DNA of 64,000 nucleotides from Geomicrobium sp. JCM 19039 (GTDB taxonomy: Bacteria; Bacillota; Bacilli; Bacillales; Marinococcaceae): positions 310,001 to 374,000 of the forward strand of contig NZ_BAXB01000001.1 in NCBI RefSeq assembly GCF_000698145.1, given 5' to 3'. The notes under the pieces are model-generated. The model had not been told where the DNA came from. It searched no databases and saw only the letters and a program-made list of their open reading frames with translations. This document shows positions 48,636-57,869 of this stretch, piece after piece (position 1 is the stretch's first letter; the number at the start of each line of letters is the position of its first letter). A program made the position numbers and the translations under genes.

Positions 48636-49076
48636 ATGTTTAAAAAAACGCTCTTAATCAGTAGCATGTTCGTACTCGTCGCCTGTACGAACGACCCAGA
48701 CGACAACCCAGAAGTTGTTGATTCAGCAACATTTCATGGATCCTCGGACCATTGGGAGGTCGATGCTGTGGGGGAGATCTTTGAAGGGGAATCACCTGCG
48801 AGTGCGACGAATCTAGACATTGAAGTGACGTACGTAGGCAGCATAGAAACGTTAGAATCTCCAGTCACCATCGTTATTGAGGAAGACCGGCAAAGCGGTT
48901 CAGTCAGTCACGATGCTGACATGAACCCAAATGAACCGTGCGAACTAACGATGCCTGCCCCCGACATCATCCAGAATTACCGGCAAGATGTCGGCATCGA
49001 AACATATTTGGACATAAGTTGGGAAGAAGAGGGTGAGCAGTTAGAAGAGCGCGTGACATTTGTGTTGGAGGAATGA
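48636..49076 (+). CDS. Acidic lipoprotein, unknown
   Basis: The 146-residue lipoprotein (MFVLVAC lipobox, Cys about 17) has a strongly acidic, beta-rich mature part. AGGAGAG is best spaced from ATG 48636 rather than 48630. No domain is recognised. A terminator follows at 49171. It is probably cotranscribed with the small membrane-protein gene. Confidence 0.7.
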   Translation: MFKKTLLISSMFVLVACTNDPDDNPEVVDSATFHGSSDHWEVDAVGEIFEGESPASATNLDIEVTYVGSIETLESPVTIVIEEDRQSGSVSHDADMNPNEPCELTMPAPDIIQNYRQDVGIETYLDISWEEEGEQLEERVTFVLEE

Positions 49077-49170
49077 TTATATAGCTTTACGACGTATGAG
49101 CATATTGCTCAACTGGTTCATGTAAAGACTGGCTTGTTGTAAAAAGAATGATGACAAGCCATAAAATACA

Positions 49171-49213
49171 CACAAAACACAATATCTAAGTTAGATGTTG
49201 TGTTTTTGTGTGA
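49171..49213 (+). terminator. Terminator after lipoprotein gene
   Basis: ACAAAACACAATATCT and AGATGTTGTGTTTTTGT pair around a short AAGT loop and end in a T run. Confidence 0.75.
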
Positions 49214-49269
49214 CGGTACATATTTGAATGATCTTTAAGGCTAGATAAGTTGAACTAAAGAAATACACT

Positions 49270-49416
49270 GAATCCGAAAACCGAGACCAGCCTTTACGGG
49301 CAAATGCCTACCTATCGTCTGTTGAAGTGCATCTCACTTCGATGTCGATCGTTGTTCGTTACTGCAAAGGTTGTGGGCAACAAGGAAGACGTTTGCTGAA
49401 TGGTAAAAAGATGTGA
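49270..49416 (+). pseudogene. CxxCG coding fossil within the element
   Basis: The plus strand encodes ANAYLSSVEVHLTS, then IVVRYCKGCGQQGRRL and GKKM, ending at TGA 49414-49416. It matches the fossil at 9161-9316 at protein level despite many base changes. No start codon is present. Confidence 0.5.
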
Positions 49417-49657
49417 CCGATGGTCACCACCTGGCGCAAGCGTGTGATTTCCTGGCACTTATGTGACAATCCAGTTCTCAAACCTTGCACTTTTGGCCCT
49501 CAACGGTCACATATATTGGGATTTGTGACCGTTGACTCCGTTTATGTGCGCATTCACGTTTAAAATCATGATTTTTCTTTCCCAAGTGTCACAAATATGA
49601 ACTTATGAGGCATTTGGACTTTTCCACATACCGAAGTGGCGAGGTAATGTCGCCCAT

Positions 49658-49837
49658 ATGCTCTGGAGTGCATAGAAAACACGGTGGGCGTACTTTGATC
49701 ACCGATGTTGCACTTGTAGTCTGAAGTGCATAGAAAACACGGTGGGCGTCTTTTTACCACCGATGTTGCACTTATAGTCTGGAGTGTAAAGAAAACACGG
49801 TGGCTGTCATTTGGCCACCGATGTTGCACTTATAGTC
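49658..49837 (-). repeat. Three tandem ~60-bp hairpin units
   Basis: The units start at about 49658, 49721 and 49779, each with AAAACACGGTGG and CCACCGATGTTGCACTT arms. On the minus strand each forms a hairpin followed by TTTT. Confidence 0.78.
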
Positions 49838-49935
49838 TGGACTGCTACCATCCGCCTGCAGTGGAGAGCAACAACAATTTGCCCAATTAGGAAGATGTTA
49901 AGTTCATTCTATATAGATCTTAAAATTTAATAATC

Positions 49936-50928
49936 CTACAAACCGATCTTGTCTTTCACATCTCTTAAAATGGGACCTGTAATGGCTCGTGCTTTTTGGG
50001 CCCCTTCTTCCAAAATTTGATCAATCGTCTTCGGTGACGCCATGAATTGTTGGTATTTTCCTCTTGGTTCGGTCAACGCTGTATTCATTACGGTGAACAA
50101 TTCATTCTTCACCTGTCCCCAGGAAATGCCTCGGATAAACTGCTCTCGCAACTCGTTAATTTGCTCAGGGGTTCCAAATTCTTTATAGAGAGTAAAAAGC
50201 ACGGAAGCGTTTGGATCCTTAGGTGCATCTGGTGTGGATGAGTCGGTTTTGATCTTGTTAATGAGCTTTTGCAGTACTTTAGGTTCTGCAAACAGCGGAA
50301 TCGTATTATGATAACTCTTGCTCATTTTCCGTCCATCTAATCCTGGCAAGGTCGCTGTATCTTCATCAATTTTATAGTTTGGAAGCTTGAACGTATCCCC
50401 ATAGGTTGAATTAAAGCTTTGGGCAATGTCACGAGCAATTTCAATGTGCTGAATTTGGTCTTTGCCTACAGGCACAATCTCTGATTGGAAGGATAGTACA
50501 TCTGCAGCCATGAGTATTGGATAATTGAATAGACCCATGTTTACATTCAAGTCTTGCTCACTTCCATTCAAGCGGTTTTTGTCGGTAATCGCTTTGTAAG
50601 CATGAGCGCGATTCATGAACCCTTTGTGGGTCACGCAGCTTAGAATCCAACTGAGTTCATAAATCTCCGGGACATCTGATTGCTTATAGAAGATGACTTT
50701 TTCGGGCTCTAAGCCAAGAGCTAACCAAGTAGCAGCCACCCCATACGATAACGTTTTAGAATCAGCGTGTGTGCGTGGGGTAGTGAGAGCATGATAATCC
50801 GCGATAAAGTAGACAGGTTGATAGGCTTGTTCTTGAGCTAGAAGCAATGAGGGTTTAATTGATCCAATGTAATTGCCTACATGTACGTCTCCAGTCGGTT
50901 TAATGCCTGTAAGCACCGTTTTCTTCAT
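49936..50928 (-). CDS. trpS: Tryptophanyl-tRNA synthetase
   Basis: The 330-residue class I synthetase has the HIGH-like GDVHVGNYIGS region, YFIADYHALTTP, and the KMSKS motif exactly as GRKMSKSYHNT. It charges tRNA-Trp in the cytosol. ATG 50928 is preceded by GGGAGG. It is intact and lies directly behind a T-box leader. Confidence 0.96.
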   Translation of the reverse strand: MKKTVLTGIKPTGDVHVGNYIGSIKPSLLLAQEQAYQPVYFIADYHALTTPRTHADSKTLSYGVAATWLALGLEPEKVIFYKQSDVPEIYELSWILSCVTHKGFMNRAHAYKAITDKNRLNGSEQDLNVNMGLFNYPILMAADVLSFQSEIVPVGKDQIQHIEIARDIAQSFNSTYGDTFKLPNYKIDEDTATLPGLDGRKMSKSYHNTIPLFAEPKVLQKLINKIKTDSSTPDAPKDPNASVLFTLYKEFGTPEQINELREQFIRGISWGQVKNELFTVMNTALTEPRGKYQQFMASPKTIDQILEEGAQKARAITGPILRDVKDKIGL

Positions 50929-50956
50929 AGTAGCCTCCCTTTCTTATTTGAAATAT

Positions 50957-51240
50957 AAAAAAGTTCCCCGTCCAAAAAAGGACGAGGAACTCCCGTGGTA
51001 CCACCTTCATTCGTTTATTTTACAATAAACGCACTTATCCATACAAAGACCACAGGTGGTCTCGATATTTTGTCTCATGTAACGGTAAGACATTCCGCTA
51101 AGCCTACTCCGCAGTTCAGCTTAGGAGCTCAGAAGCCCATTCAACATTCACCCTGTACTGATTCGCACCAACCATCAGCTCTCTGCAACATTCGGAATGT
51201 TTACTCTTCTTCATCTTTGCTCGTATGATATTATCGCTCA
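50957..51240 (-). ncRNA. T-box leader of trpS
   Basis: On the minus strand the T-box core GGTGGTACCACGGG (51005-50992) is followed by a terminator (AGTTCCTCGTCC / GGACGGGGAACT, then T6; 50991-50957). Upstream lie stem I signatures, AGAGAGCTGATGG, and a GAATGGGC stretch whose TGG can be the Trp specifier. Uncharged tRNA-Trp should favour antitermination. Confidence 0.92.
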
Positions 51241-51363
51241 TTATAGAAGACGGGTGACAATTAATCAAGGCGGATTGTTGTGTCAGCAGTTAATCAGCAC
51301 CCTCATTGGGGGCTTTATACGATTACACTTCGAGGGTCATAGCGAAATAACTTCCCCCCACCC

Positions 51364-51429
51364 ATGACACTTGTCATACATGTGCTGTGACAGATGTGCC
51401 TTACGCTCCGTTCATTGATTGGATACACT
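51364..51429 (+). promoter_or_regulatory. DesR-type operator and des promoter
   Basis: The palindrome ATGACACTTGTCAT (51364-51377) is followed by a TGACAG half-site at 51388, then a promoter with TTACGC (51401-51406), a 17-bp spacer and TACACT (51424-51429). The same palindrome and half-site with identical 23-base offset occur at 58860. Confidence 0.65.
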
Positions 51430-51461
51430 AACGGTAACGTATCCGTTTGGGGTGAATTGAT

Positions 51462-52514
51462 ATGAGTAGGGAAAAACAACGGGCTTTGAAGAAAAGTGTT
51501 GCACCTTATGCAACGTCCAATACGAAAGCTGGTATTGTACAATTAATCAATACGATCGTTCCGTTTTTTATTACATGGTTTTTGGCGTATCAAAGTTTAC
51601 AAATTTCTATTTTGCTGAGTTTGTTATTTTCAATTGTTGCGGCAGGATTTGTCGTTCGAATCTTTATTATTTTTCATGATTGTACGCATGCGAGTTTCTT
51701 TACGAGTCGGAAGTGGAATCGGATTATCGGGAATGTGTGCGGAGTGCTGACGCATTTTCCATTTGAAAAATGGAAGCATAGCCATGCCATTCATCATGCG
51801 ACGAGCGGGAATCTTGATAAACGAGGCACCGGTGACATTTGGGTCATGACAGTGGAAGAATACGAATCGGCGTCGAAGTTTGAGCGGCTAAAGTACCGAC
51901 TGTATCGAAACCCGATCATTTTGTTTGGACTCGGACCTCTCTATTTGTTTCTCGTAGAAAATCGCTTCAATAAAAAAGGAGTTAAACAGAAAGAGCGACT
52001 GAATACAGTGCTTACGAATGTGTGCCTCGTCGCTATTTATGTTGGAATGATGGCGCTCATCGGCTGGGAAGCGTTTTTAATCGTTCAACTTCCAATTATG
52101 TACGTATCAGGGGCTGCAGGAATTTGGCTTTTTTATGTACAACATCAATTTGAGGATTCTTACTTTGAAAACGATGATGAGTGGGATTTTGTAAAAGCCG
52201 CCGTGGATGGTAGCTCTTATTATAAATTGCCGAAAGTCATTCAATGGATGACTGGCAATATTGGGTATCATCATGTTCATCATTTGAGCCCTAAGGTCCC
52301 GAATTATCATCTAGAAAAAACCCATAACAATACCCCGCCGTTGCAAACGGCAACGACCATCACATTGAAAAAGAGTCTTGAATCCATTCGGTTTCGACTA
52401 TATGATGAAAACAATCAAACTTTTGTGAGTTTCAAAGCGTTAAAGCGGGCTCGGCGTCAACGTGCCATGCTACGTGTTCAAACGAACAGTAAGCAAGCAG
52501 AACACAGATCGTAA
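51462..52514 (+). CDS. des: Acyl-lipid desaturase Des
   Basis: The 350-residue membrane desaturase has three His boxes (IFHDCTHAS, HSHAIHH, GYHHVHHL) and several membrane helices. GGGGTG precedes ATG 51462. It introduces a double bond in phospholipid acyl chains at low temperature, using electrons from ferredoxin or flavodoxin in Bacillus. The DesK/DesR pair follows and the operator upstream fits control by DesR. Confidence 0.92.
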   Translation: MSREKQRALKKSVAPYATSNTKAGIVQLINTIVPFFITWFLAYQSLQISILLSLLFSIVAAGFVVRIFIIFHDCTHASFFTSRKWNRIIGNVCGVLTHFPFEKWKHSHAIHHATSGNLDKRGTGDIWVMTVEEYESASKFERLKYRLYRNPIILFGLGPLYLFLVENRFNKKGVKQKERLNTVLTNVCLVAIYVGMMALIGWEAFLIVQLPIMYVSGAAGIWLFYVQHQFEDSYFENDDEWDFVKAAVDGSSYYKLPKVIQWMTGNIGYHHVHHLSPKVPNYHLEKTHNNTPPLQTATTITLKKSLESIRFRLYDENNQTFVSFKALKRARRQRAMLRVQTNSKQAEHRS

Positions 52515-52518
52515 AAAG

Positions 52519-52548
52519 AAAAGCTCTCCTGTCGAGAGCTTTTTCTGT
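52519..52548 (+). terminator. Terminator between des and desK
   Basis: AAAAGCTCTC (52519-52528) pairs with GAGAGCTTTT (52534-52543) and is followed by T. Confidence 0.82.
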
Positions 52549-52577
52549 GTTGCCTACGGTGAAAGGGGTTATTTTCG

Positions 52578-53713
52578 GTGTATCATTGGTTTCACATTTT
52601 TCCAAAGAATACAGGTCTGAGCTTGTTTGCTTGGATTGCCTTTTGTTTGCTACCTTTTTACTTTATTATTCGTTCAGCAACCATTTATGAAATCATTCTT
52701 GGTGTTGCCATGATCGTTTTTTTCTTTACCATTTATCGATTGTCCTTCATTAAAAAAGGGTGGACGGTTTATGTCGCGTTAAGCTTGAAATGCTTATTAG
52801 TATTGGCATGACGATCTACTTCGGTTACGTGTATTTCGCCTTGTTTATTGCCTTTTTTATTGGTAACTTAAAAAGTAAAGCAGGTTTTATTAGCTTATAC
52901 GTCGTTCACCTATCCACAACGGTTATTGCCTTTCTTATTGGATTTCTGCTTGAATATGAGGAGTTTATGGCCCAATTGCCGTTCAACGTTTTAAGTATTT
53001 TAGGGGTTATTTTGTTGCCGTTTACGATCTATCACCGGAACCGTCGAGAGGAATTGGAAAGTCAACTTAAAGATGCCAATGATCGAATTTCCCAGCTTAT
53101 GATTATTGAGGAAAGGCAACGGATTGCCCGGGATCTTCACGATACACTCGGACAGAAACTATCATTAATCGGATTGAAAAGTGACCTCGCTATGAAACTA
53201 TTACCTACTAAACCAGACTTGGTCCACCAAGAAATCGAAGATATTCATCAGACGTCAAGAACGGCATTGAGTGAAGTGAGAGAAATTGTTTCCGACATGA
53301 GAACGGCCCGTCTTGAAGATGAGATCGTTCGCGTCCAACAACTGCTGCACTCCAGTCATATCACGTGTGAAATTCACGGGGAACAATCATTCAAACATTT
53401 GCCGCTGCTCATTGAAGATGTGTTTTGCATGTGTTTAAAAGAATCGGTAACGAACGTAGTTAAACATAGTCAGTCAAAAACTTGTGAAATTCGCTTAGCG
53501 GTACTCGCAAACGAATGGCGAATGGAAGTGCAAGATCACGGTGTAGGGATACAATCTGACAAGCCGTCAGAGCAGGGAAGTGGAATGATCGGCATGAAAG
53601 AACGTTTGGATTTTGTAAATGGTGAGTTAGACGTTCACTCAACTAAAGAGGGAACGAGGTTAGTCATTCGAATTCCTCGAATTATTCATCAGGAGGCGGG
53701 AGGTTTATTATGA
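52578..53713 (+). CDS. desK: Thermosensor histidine kinase DesK (frameshifted)
   Basis: The N-terminal half (four or five membrane helices, 52578 to about 53000) is split by one missing G near 52810 (VLAW-TIYFGYVYFA). The cytosolic part is intact: coiled coil, phosphoacceptor in IARDLHDTLGQKLSL, HPK7-type ATPase with CLKESVTNVVKHS and GSGMIGMKERL. DesK senses membrane thickness and fluidity and controls DesR. The stop overlaps desR by ATGA. Confidence 0.9.
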
Positions 53714-54308
53714 TTCAGATTGTGATCGCAGAAGATCAGGGAATGCTGCTCGGGGCACTCGCATCACTACTCGAGTTAGAAGGTGACATGACCGTTGTAG
53801 GTAAGGCAAAGACAGGGTTGAAGCGGTTGACCTCGTCAAGGAATTGAAGCCAGACGTTTGCATAATGGATATCGAGATGCCAATGATGACGGGAATAGAA
53901 GCGGCCGAGGCGCTCAAAGATGAGCAATGCAAGATTATTATCTTGACGACCTTTGCGAGAACTGGGTACTTCAACTATGCCCGCGCGGCAGGTGTGAGTG
54001 GGTATTTGTTAAAAGATAGCCCAAGTGACGAACTGGCGAGAGCAATCAGAACGATTATGAGTGGTCGGAAAGTGTACGCACCGGAACTTATGGATATGAT
54101 CAATCAAAATGATAACCCGCTTACGGACCGAGAAGGGCAAGTCATTCAACTGATTGCTGAAGGAAAAAGTACGAAAGAAGTCGCCGATCACCTGAAAATC
54201 AAAACCGGCACCGTCCGAAATTACGTTTCTGTCATTTACGAAAAGCTAAATGTAAGCAATCGAATTGAAGCCATTTCTCTGTTTAAAGATAGAGGTTGGT
54301 TTAAATAA
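53710..54308 (+). CDS. desR: Response regulator DesR (frameshifted)
   Basis: GGAGGCGGGAGG precedes ATG 53710. The receiver begins IVIAEDQGMLLGALASLL. A missing G near 53817 separates it from LVKELKPDVCIMDIEMP, which holds the phosphorylated Asp. The NarL/LuxR HTH (LTDREGQVIQLIAEGKSTKEVADHL) ends the protein at about 199 residues. It activates des when phosphorylated by DesK. Confidence 0.9.
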
Positions 54309-54378
54309 CAGTTTACTAGAAGTGGGGATTTCACAGTCCCTCTCATTTTCATTTACAAAATTAAAGGAAGTGTGACGT

Positions 54379-55201
54379 TTGCAAGCAGAATTAACACGTG
54401 ACTGTTTTCAGTGCTTTGGCCTATGCTGTGTAGCATTACCTTACCGAAATCTGCAGATTTCCCGACGACAAAGAGAGTGGTGAACCGTGTCGGCATTTGC
54501 GAAAGGATTTCTTGTGCAAAGTTCACGATCAATTACGAGAAAGAGGGTTTCACGGGTGCGTTTCTTATGAATGTTTCGGTGCTGGCCAAAAGGTTTCACA
54601 ACTCATTTATGCCGGCAACGATTGGCGTACTCATCCGAGTACATCTGAAGAAATGTTCCGTGTCTTTCCAGTCGTCCAACAATTGCAAGAGATGATGGTC
54701 TATGTAAATCAATGTATGCAACTTGAGGAGACAGCACCGTTTCTCAAACAGCTAGGTGAGCTTTACGACACAATAAGCACGCAAACACATCAATCCCCAG
54801 CGGAAATTATGAACACGGATATCGCACACTATCGTACTGAAGTGAGTGGATGGCTAAATCGTTCAAGTGACGCGTATCGTACACAAAAAAAGAAAAGAAA
54901 CGCACTTCTTCATAAAAAAGGAACCGATTGTATTGAAGCTAATTTCTCCAATCAAGATCTTTCTCATGAAAATTTTCGTGGAAGACTGATGATTGCGGCA
55001 AATTTCACGAACAGTGATTTACGCCGGTGCGACTTTCTCGGTGCGGATGTGCGAGGGGCAAAATTTCAGGGAGCGAACTTGAGTGGCGCGCTTTTCCTGA
55101 CTCAAGCACAGTTGAATTCAGCAAAAGGCGATGCAAACACAATAATTCCAGAACACTTGCAAGTGCCAGACCATTGGTTGACGCACAAAGAACGGCGGTG
55201 A
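54379..55201 (+). CDS. Cys-rich pentapeptide-repeat protein (frameshifted)
   Basis: TTG 54379 follows AAGGAAG. The N-terminus has DCFQCFGLCCVALPY. After two frame breaks (about 54435-54490, with KSADFPTTKR and PCRHL in other frames), it continues DFLCKVHDQLRERGFHGC and FGAGQKVSQL in the frame open to 55201. The C-terminal part has pentapeptide repeats (ANFSNQDLSHENFRG, ANFTNSDLRRCDFLGADVRG, AKFQGANLSGA) forming a right-handed beta helix. The Cys pattern suggests metal binding. Function is unknown. It overlaps the next gene by GTGA. Confidence 0.77.
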
Positions 55202-55953
55202 TCGAAGTGAACCTTCATTATGATACATATCGAAGTGGGGACCGTCTCCCTCTACTCGTCTTTCTTCATGGCGGGGGAGTGAGTGGTTGGATGTGGCAAG
55301 AGCAAGTCGAGTATTTCAGAGATTATGAATGCATCGTCCCAGACCTTCTCGGCCATGGACGGAGCAGTAAGAGCCACTTTTCAATACACGATTGTGCAGA
55401 TGAGCTTTTGGCATTGATTGAACAATATAAAGACGAACGCCAAGTCACCGTTATCGGTTTTTCATTAGGGGCGCAAGTGCTCGTATCAATGCTTAGTAAA
55501 AGTGCGTCACTCATTGACCGTGCCGTCATCATCAGTGCGTCGACGAGTGCAATGAAATTTCATAGAGTGGTCGCAACGATGGCAACTTGGAGCTTGCCAC
55601 TCGCGAGAAACAAGGCCTTTGCGCGCTTGCAGGCAAAACAATTGTACATAAGTGACCAGTATTTCCAAGACTATTATAAAGAAACGATTGCTATGCCAAA
55701 AACAATCTTCCATCAAGTGATGACTGAAAATTTATCATTTTCAATACCTGAAGGTTTTGAAGACACAACCTGTAAAATGCTCGTCATTATCGGAGAAAAA
55801 GAAAAAGCACTGATGAAAAAATCGATGACCCAGCTAATAGAGTGTAATGACCAGTGCAAAGGGTATGTCATGCCAGATGTAGGTCACGGTGTTCCGTTGC
55901 ATAGCCCAACGACATTTCATCAGTTGATGGGGAAGTGGATGGAAGAGGAGTAA
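55198..55953 (+). CDS. Alpha/beta hydrolase
   Basis: The 251-residue protein has LVFLHGGGVSGWMW, PDLLGHGRSSK, the nucleophile elbow VIGFSLGAQVL and the catalytic His in PDVGHGVPLH. GTG 55198 overlaps the preceding stop; GTG 55207 is an alternative. It is probably cotranscribed with the pentapeptide-repeat gene. Substrate is unknown. Confidence 0.83.
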   Translation: MIEVNLHYDTYRSGDRLPLLVFLHGGGVSGWMWQEQVEYFRDYECIVPDLLGHGRSSKSHFSIHDCADELLALIEQYKDERQVTVIGFSLGAQVLVSMLSKSASLIDRAVIISASTSAMKFHRVVATMATWSLPLARNKAFARLQAKQLYISDQYFQDYYKETIAMPKTIFHQVMTENLSFSIPEGFEDTTCKMLVIIGEKEKALMKKSMTQLIECNDQCKGYVMPDVGHGVPLHSPTTFHQLMGKWMEEE

Positions 55954-55966
55954 GTGATATAGACTT

Positions 55967-56000
55967 GAAAACACACGTTGCAGAGGCAACGTGTGTTTTC
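55967..56000. terminator. Terminator hairpin
   Basis: GAAAACACACGTTGC (55967-55981) and its exact complement (55986-56000) form a 15-bp stem with an AGAG loop. Confidence 0.78.
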
Positions 56001-56033
56001 GTGATAAGTATTCAATTTAGCCGTCTTATGATA

Positions 56034-56067
56034 TGCTAAAAACATACTCGTTAGTATGTTTTTAGCA
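56034..56067. promoter_or_regulatory. Large palindromic operator of tandem-HTH TetR
   Basis: TGCTAAAAACATAC-tcgtta-GTATGTTTTTAGCA has perfect 14-bp arms and ends 19 bases before ATG 56087. Its core (ACATAC...GTATGT) resembles TetR-family operators. Autoregulation is likely. Confidence 0.72.
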
Positions 56068-56086
56068 CACTGAGGAAGGAAACCTT

Positions 56087-56848
56087 ATGAAAACAAACGA
56101 TAAAGTGGAAACAGCAATTGTGGCGTTACTGCATCATTCCTCAGTTGATCAATTAACGTTTGCAAAAGTTGCTCGTGAAGCCGGGGTACACTGGACGACT
56201 GTCAAACGTTACTTTGGGTCAAAAGAAACGATGCACGAGCGAGTTCGTGCAGCTGAAGGTAGTCAACATCTTGGGACAAAGGGAAGGTTACTCGCAGCGG
56301 CAAAGCAAGTATTTAAGCAGCGTGGGTATGATAAAGCCACATTGAATGACATCAGTTCCGAAGCCAAGCTTACAAAGGGGGCGATCTATTGGTATTTTGA
56401 TAGTAAAGATGATGTGTTCCTAGCGTTAATGGATCTCGTCTTAACTGATTTACTTCGTGGAATTCCAGAAATGGTTGAACAAGTTTTTGAGCAGCCAGAT
56501 CCTGAAAAAGCGCTTAAAGCGATGGTGAAGCATGAGTTTCAACGGTGTGTCGACGATCCTCCAACATTATTGTATGAATTCGTATCTAGACGGCGTGACG
56601 AGCGTGTCAAGCAACAACTAGATGGTTCATTCGCAATGCTCTTTACAGGGACCGAAGAAGTTATGCGAGCGTTGCAAAAAAGGGGAAAGGTTTCTGAGCA
56701 AGTAGATGCGAGGCAAGCGGCCATTACTTTACATGCCTTGATGAACGGCACGATACTCATGTGGGCCGTTGCGCCTGAATCCGTTTCTTTGTTTGATCTA
56801 GCGGATACGGTAGCAACAACGATGGTTAACACGATGATCAAACAATAG
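56087..56848 (+). CDS. TetR-type regulator with two tandem HTH domains
   Basis: The 253-residue protein is longer than usual because it starts with one TetR-like HTH (residues about 5-50, LTFAKVAREAGVHWTTVKRYFGSKETM). A canonical second follows (about 64-112, VFKQRGYDKATLNDISSEAK, GAIYWYFDSKDDVF). A single TetR ligand domain ends the protein. GAAGGAAA precedes ATG 56087. It is followed by a hydrolase gene 10 bases on, a likely regulated partner. The first HTH may extend operator recognition, consistent with the long palindrome. Confidence 0.85.
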   Translation: MKTNDKVETAIVALLHHSSVDQLTFAKVAREAGVHWTTVKRYFGSKETMHERVRAAEGSQHLGTKGRLLAAAKQVFKQRGYDKATLNDISSEAKLTKGAIYWYFDSKDDVFLALMDLVLTDLLRGIPEMVEQVFEQPDPEKALKAMVKHEFQRCVDDPPTLLYEFVSRRRDERVKQQLDGSFAMLFTGTEEVMRALQKRGKVSEQVDARQAAITLHALMNGTILMWAVAPESVSLFDLADTVATTMVNTMIKQ

Positions 56849-56858
56849 GGGGGATAAG

Positions 56859-57869
56859 ATGACTGGAATCATCATCGTACTACTAATTTTTGTCAGTGTT
56901 CTAGCACTTGTTCTATTGAATCAATACCAATTCAAAAAAATTGAAAAACGAAATCCCCCAAAAGGAAGGTTTGTAGACGTTGATGGGTTGAAGTTACACT
57001 ATTTACGTCAAGGAAAGGGGCAACCGGTTGTGTTGTTGCACGGCGGTGTCAATTCTTGTGAAGACTTTACTGAAGTGCTTTACTATCTTTCTAATAAAGA
57101 ATATGATTGTATATCATTTGACCGGCCTGGCTATGGGCATAGTGACCGACCTAAAAAAGCAATGTCAGCAGACAAGCAAGCGGAACTTATCCATAAAGCA
57201 TTATATGAGATTGGAATCGTTGAACCTGTAACCATCGTTGGCCATTCTTGGAGCGGCACATTAACGCTCTCTTATGCTCGTCAATTCCCTAAAGATGTGG
57301 CGAACATCGTTACTTTAGGGGCTGCCATGTACAAAGAAGGTTATCCTGCAGAACGAGGCGACTTGTTATCAAAGCTCATTATGACCCCATTTTTAGGCAC
57401 GCTTTTAATGAATACGCTGTTAGCCACACCAGTGGCCAAAAGAATGGGGAAACAAACCGTTAGGGAGACGTTCAAACCAGAAGTTGCGCCGAGTGGGTAT
57501 GAAGAACTACTCTTGGACTTATGGGGGCGTCCCAAACAGTTTCGGGCGAATCGCGAGGATGTGCTTCTTTTTCCTGAATGTGCTTACGCCAATAGCCATC
57601 ATTATTGCAAAATTACGACTCCAATCACGATAATTGTTGGTGATAGTGACCCTTTTAACACTGTACAAATGGCTAACCGCCTCTTTAAAGAAATAGAGCA
57701 TTCTAATCTGTTCATACTCAAAAATGTGGGTCATATGATTCCACAAAAACATCCTCAACAGGTAGCGGATCTGATTGATCGAACGTATTGGCGAAGAGAG
57801 GTGAAAGACAAAAGCCTGTCATCCTCCCCTGAAAAAGTCTTCATTACACACCAAAATGATGTATATTAA
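56859..57869 (+). CDS. Membrane-anchored alpha/beta hydrolase
   Basis: The 336-residue protein has an N-terminal membrane helix (IIIVLLIFVSVLALVLL), then VVLLHGGVNSCEDF, FDRPGYGHSDRP, nucleophile elbow VGHSWSGTLTL, acid in IIVGDSDPF and His in NVGHMIPQKH. GGGGGG precedes ATG 56859. It is cotranscribed with the tandem-HTH TetR gene. Substrate is unknown. It overlaps the convergent GNAT gene at the 3' end. Confidence 0.85.
   Translation: MTGIIIVLLIFVSVLALVLLNQYQFKKIEKRNPPKGRFVDVDGLKLHYLRQGKGQPVVLLHGGVNSCEDFTEVLYYLSNKEYDCISFDRPGYGHSDRPKKAMSADKQAELIHKALYEIGIVEPVTIVGHSWSGTLTLSYARQFPKDVANIVTLGAAMYKEGYPAERGDLLSKLIMTPFLGTLLMNTLLATPVAKRMGKQTVRETFKPEVAPSGYEELLLDLWGRPKQFRANREDVLLFPECAYANSHHYCKITTPITIIVGDSDPFNTVQMANRLFKEIEHSNLFILKNVGHMIPQKHPQQVADLIDRTYWRREVKDKSLSSSPEKVFITHQNDVY

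Larger units (their letters stand above)
49244..49913 (-). mobile_element. TA-flanked MITE-like element, reversed copy (670 bp)
   Basis: The reverse complement aligns with 8711-9342 along its whole length: left end TATAGAATGAACTTAAC, GGCGGATGG, the hairpin repeats, the 11-bp-arm hairpin, the CxxCG coding fossil and the right end TTTAGTTCAACTTATC. TA occurs on both sides (49242-49243, 49914-49915). It has three hairpin units against two at 8774. No transposase is encoded. Confidence 0.72.

Noticed and set aside
49658..49837. CRISPR array
   Set aside because: The repeats are whole ~60-bp units without unique spacers, contain terminator-like hairpins, and occur in several mobile-element copies without cas genes.
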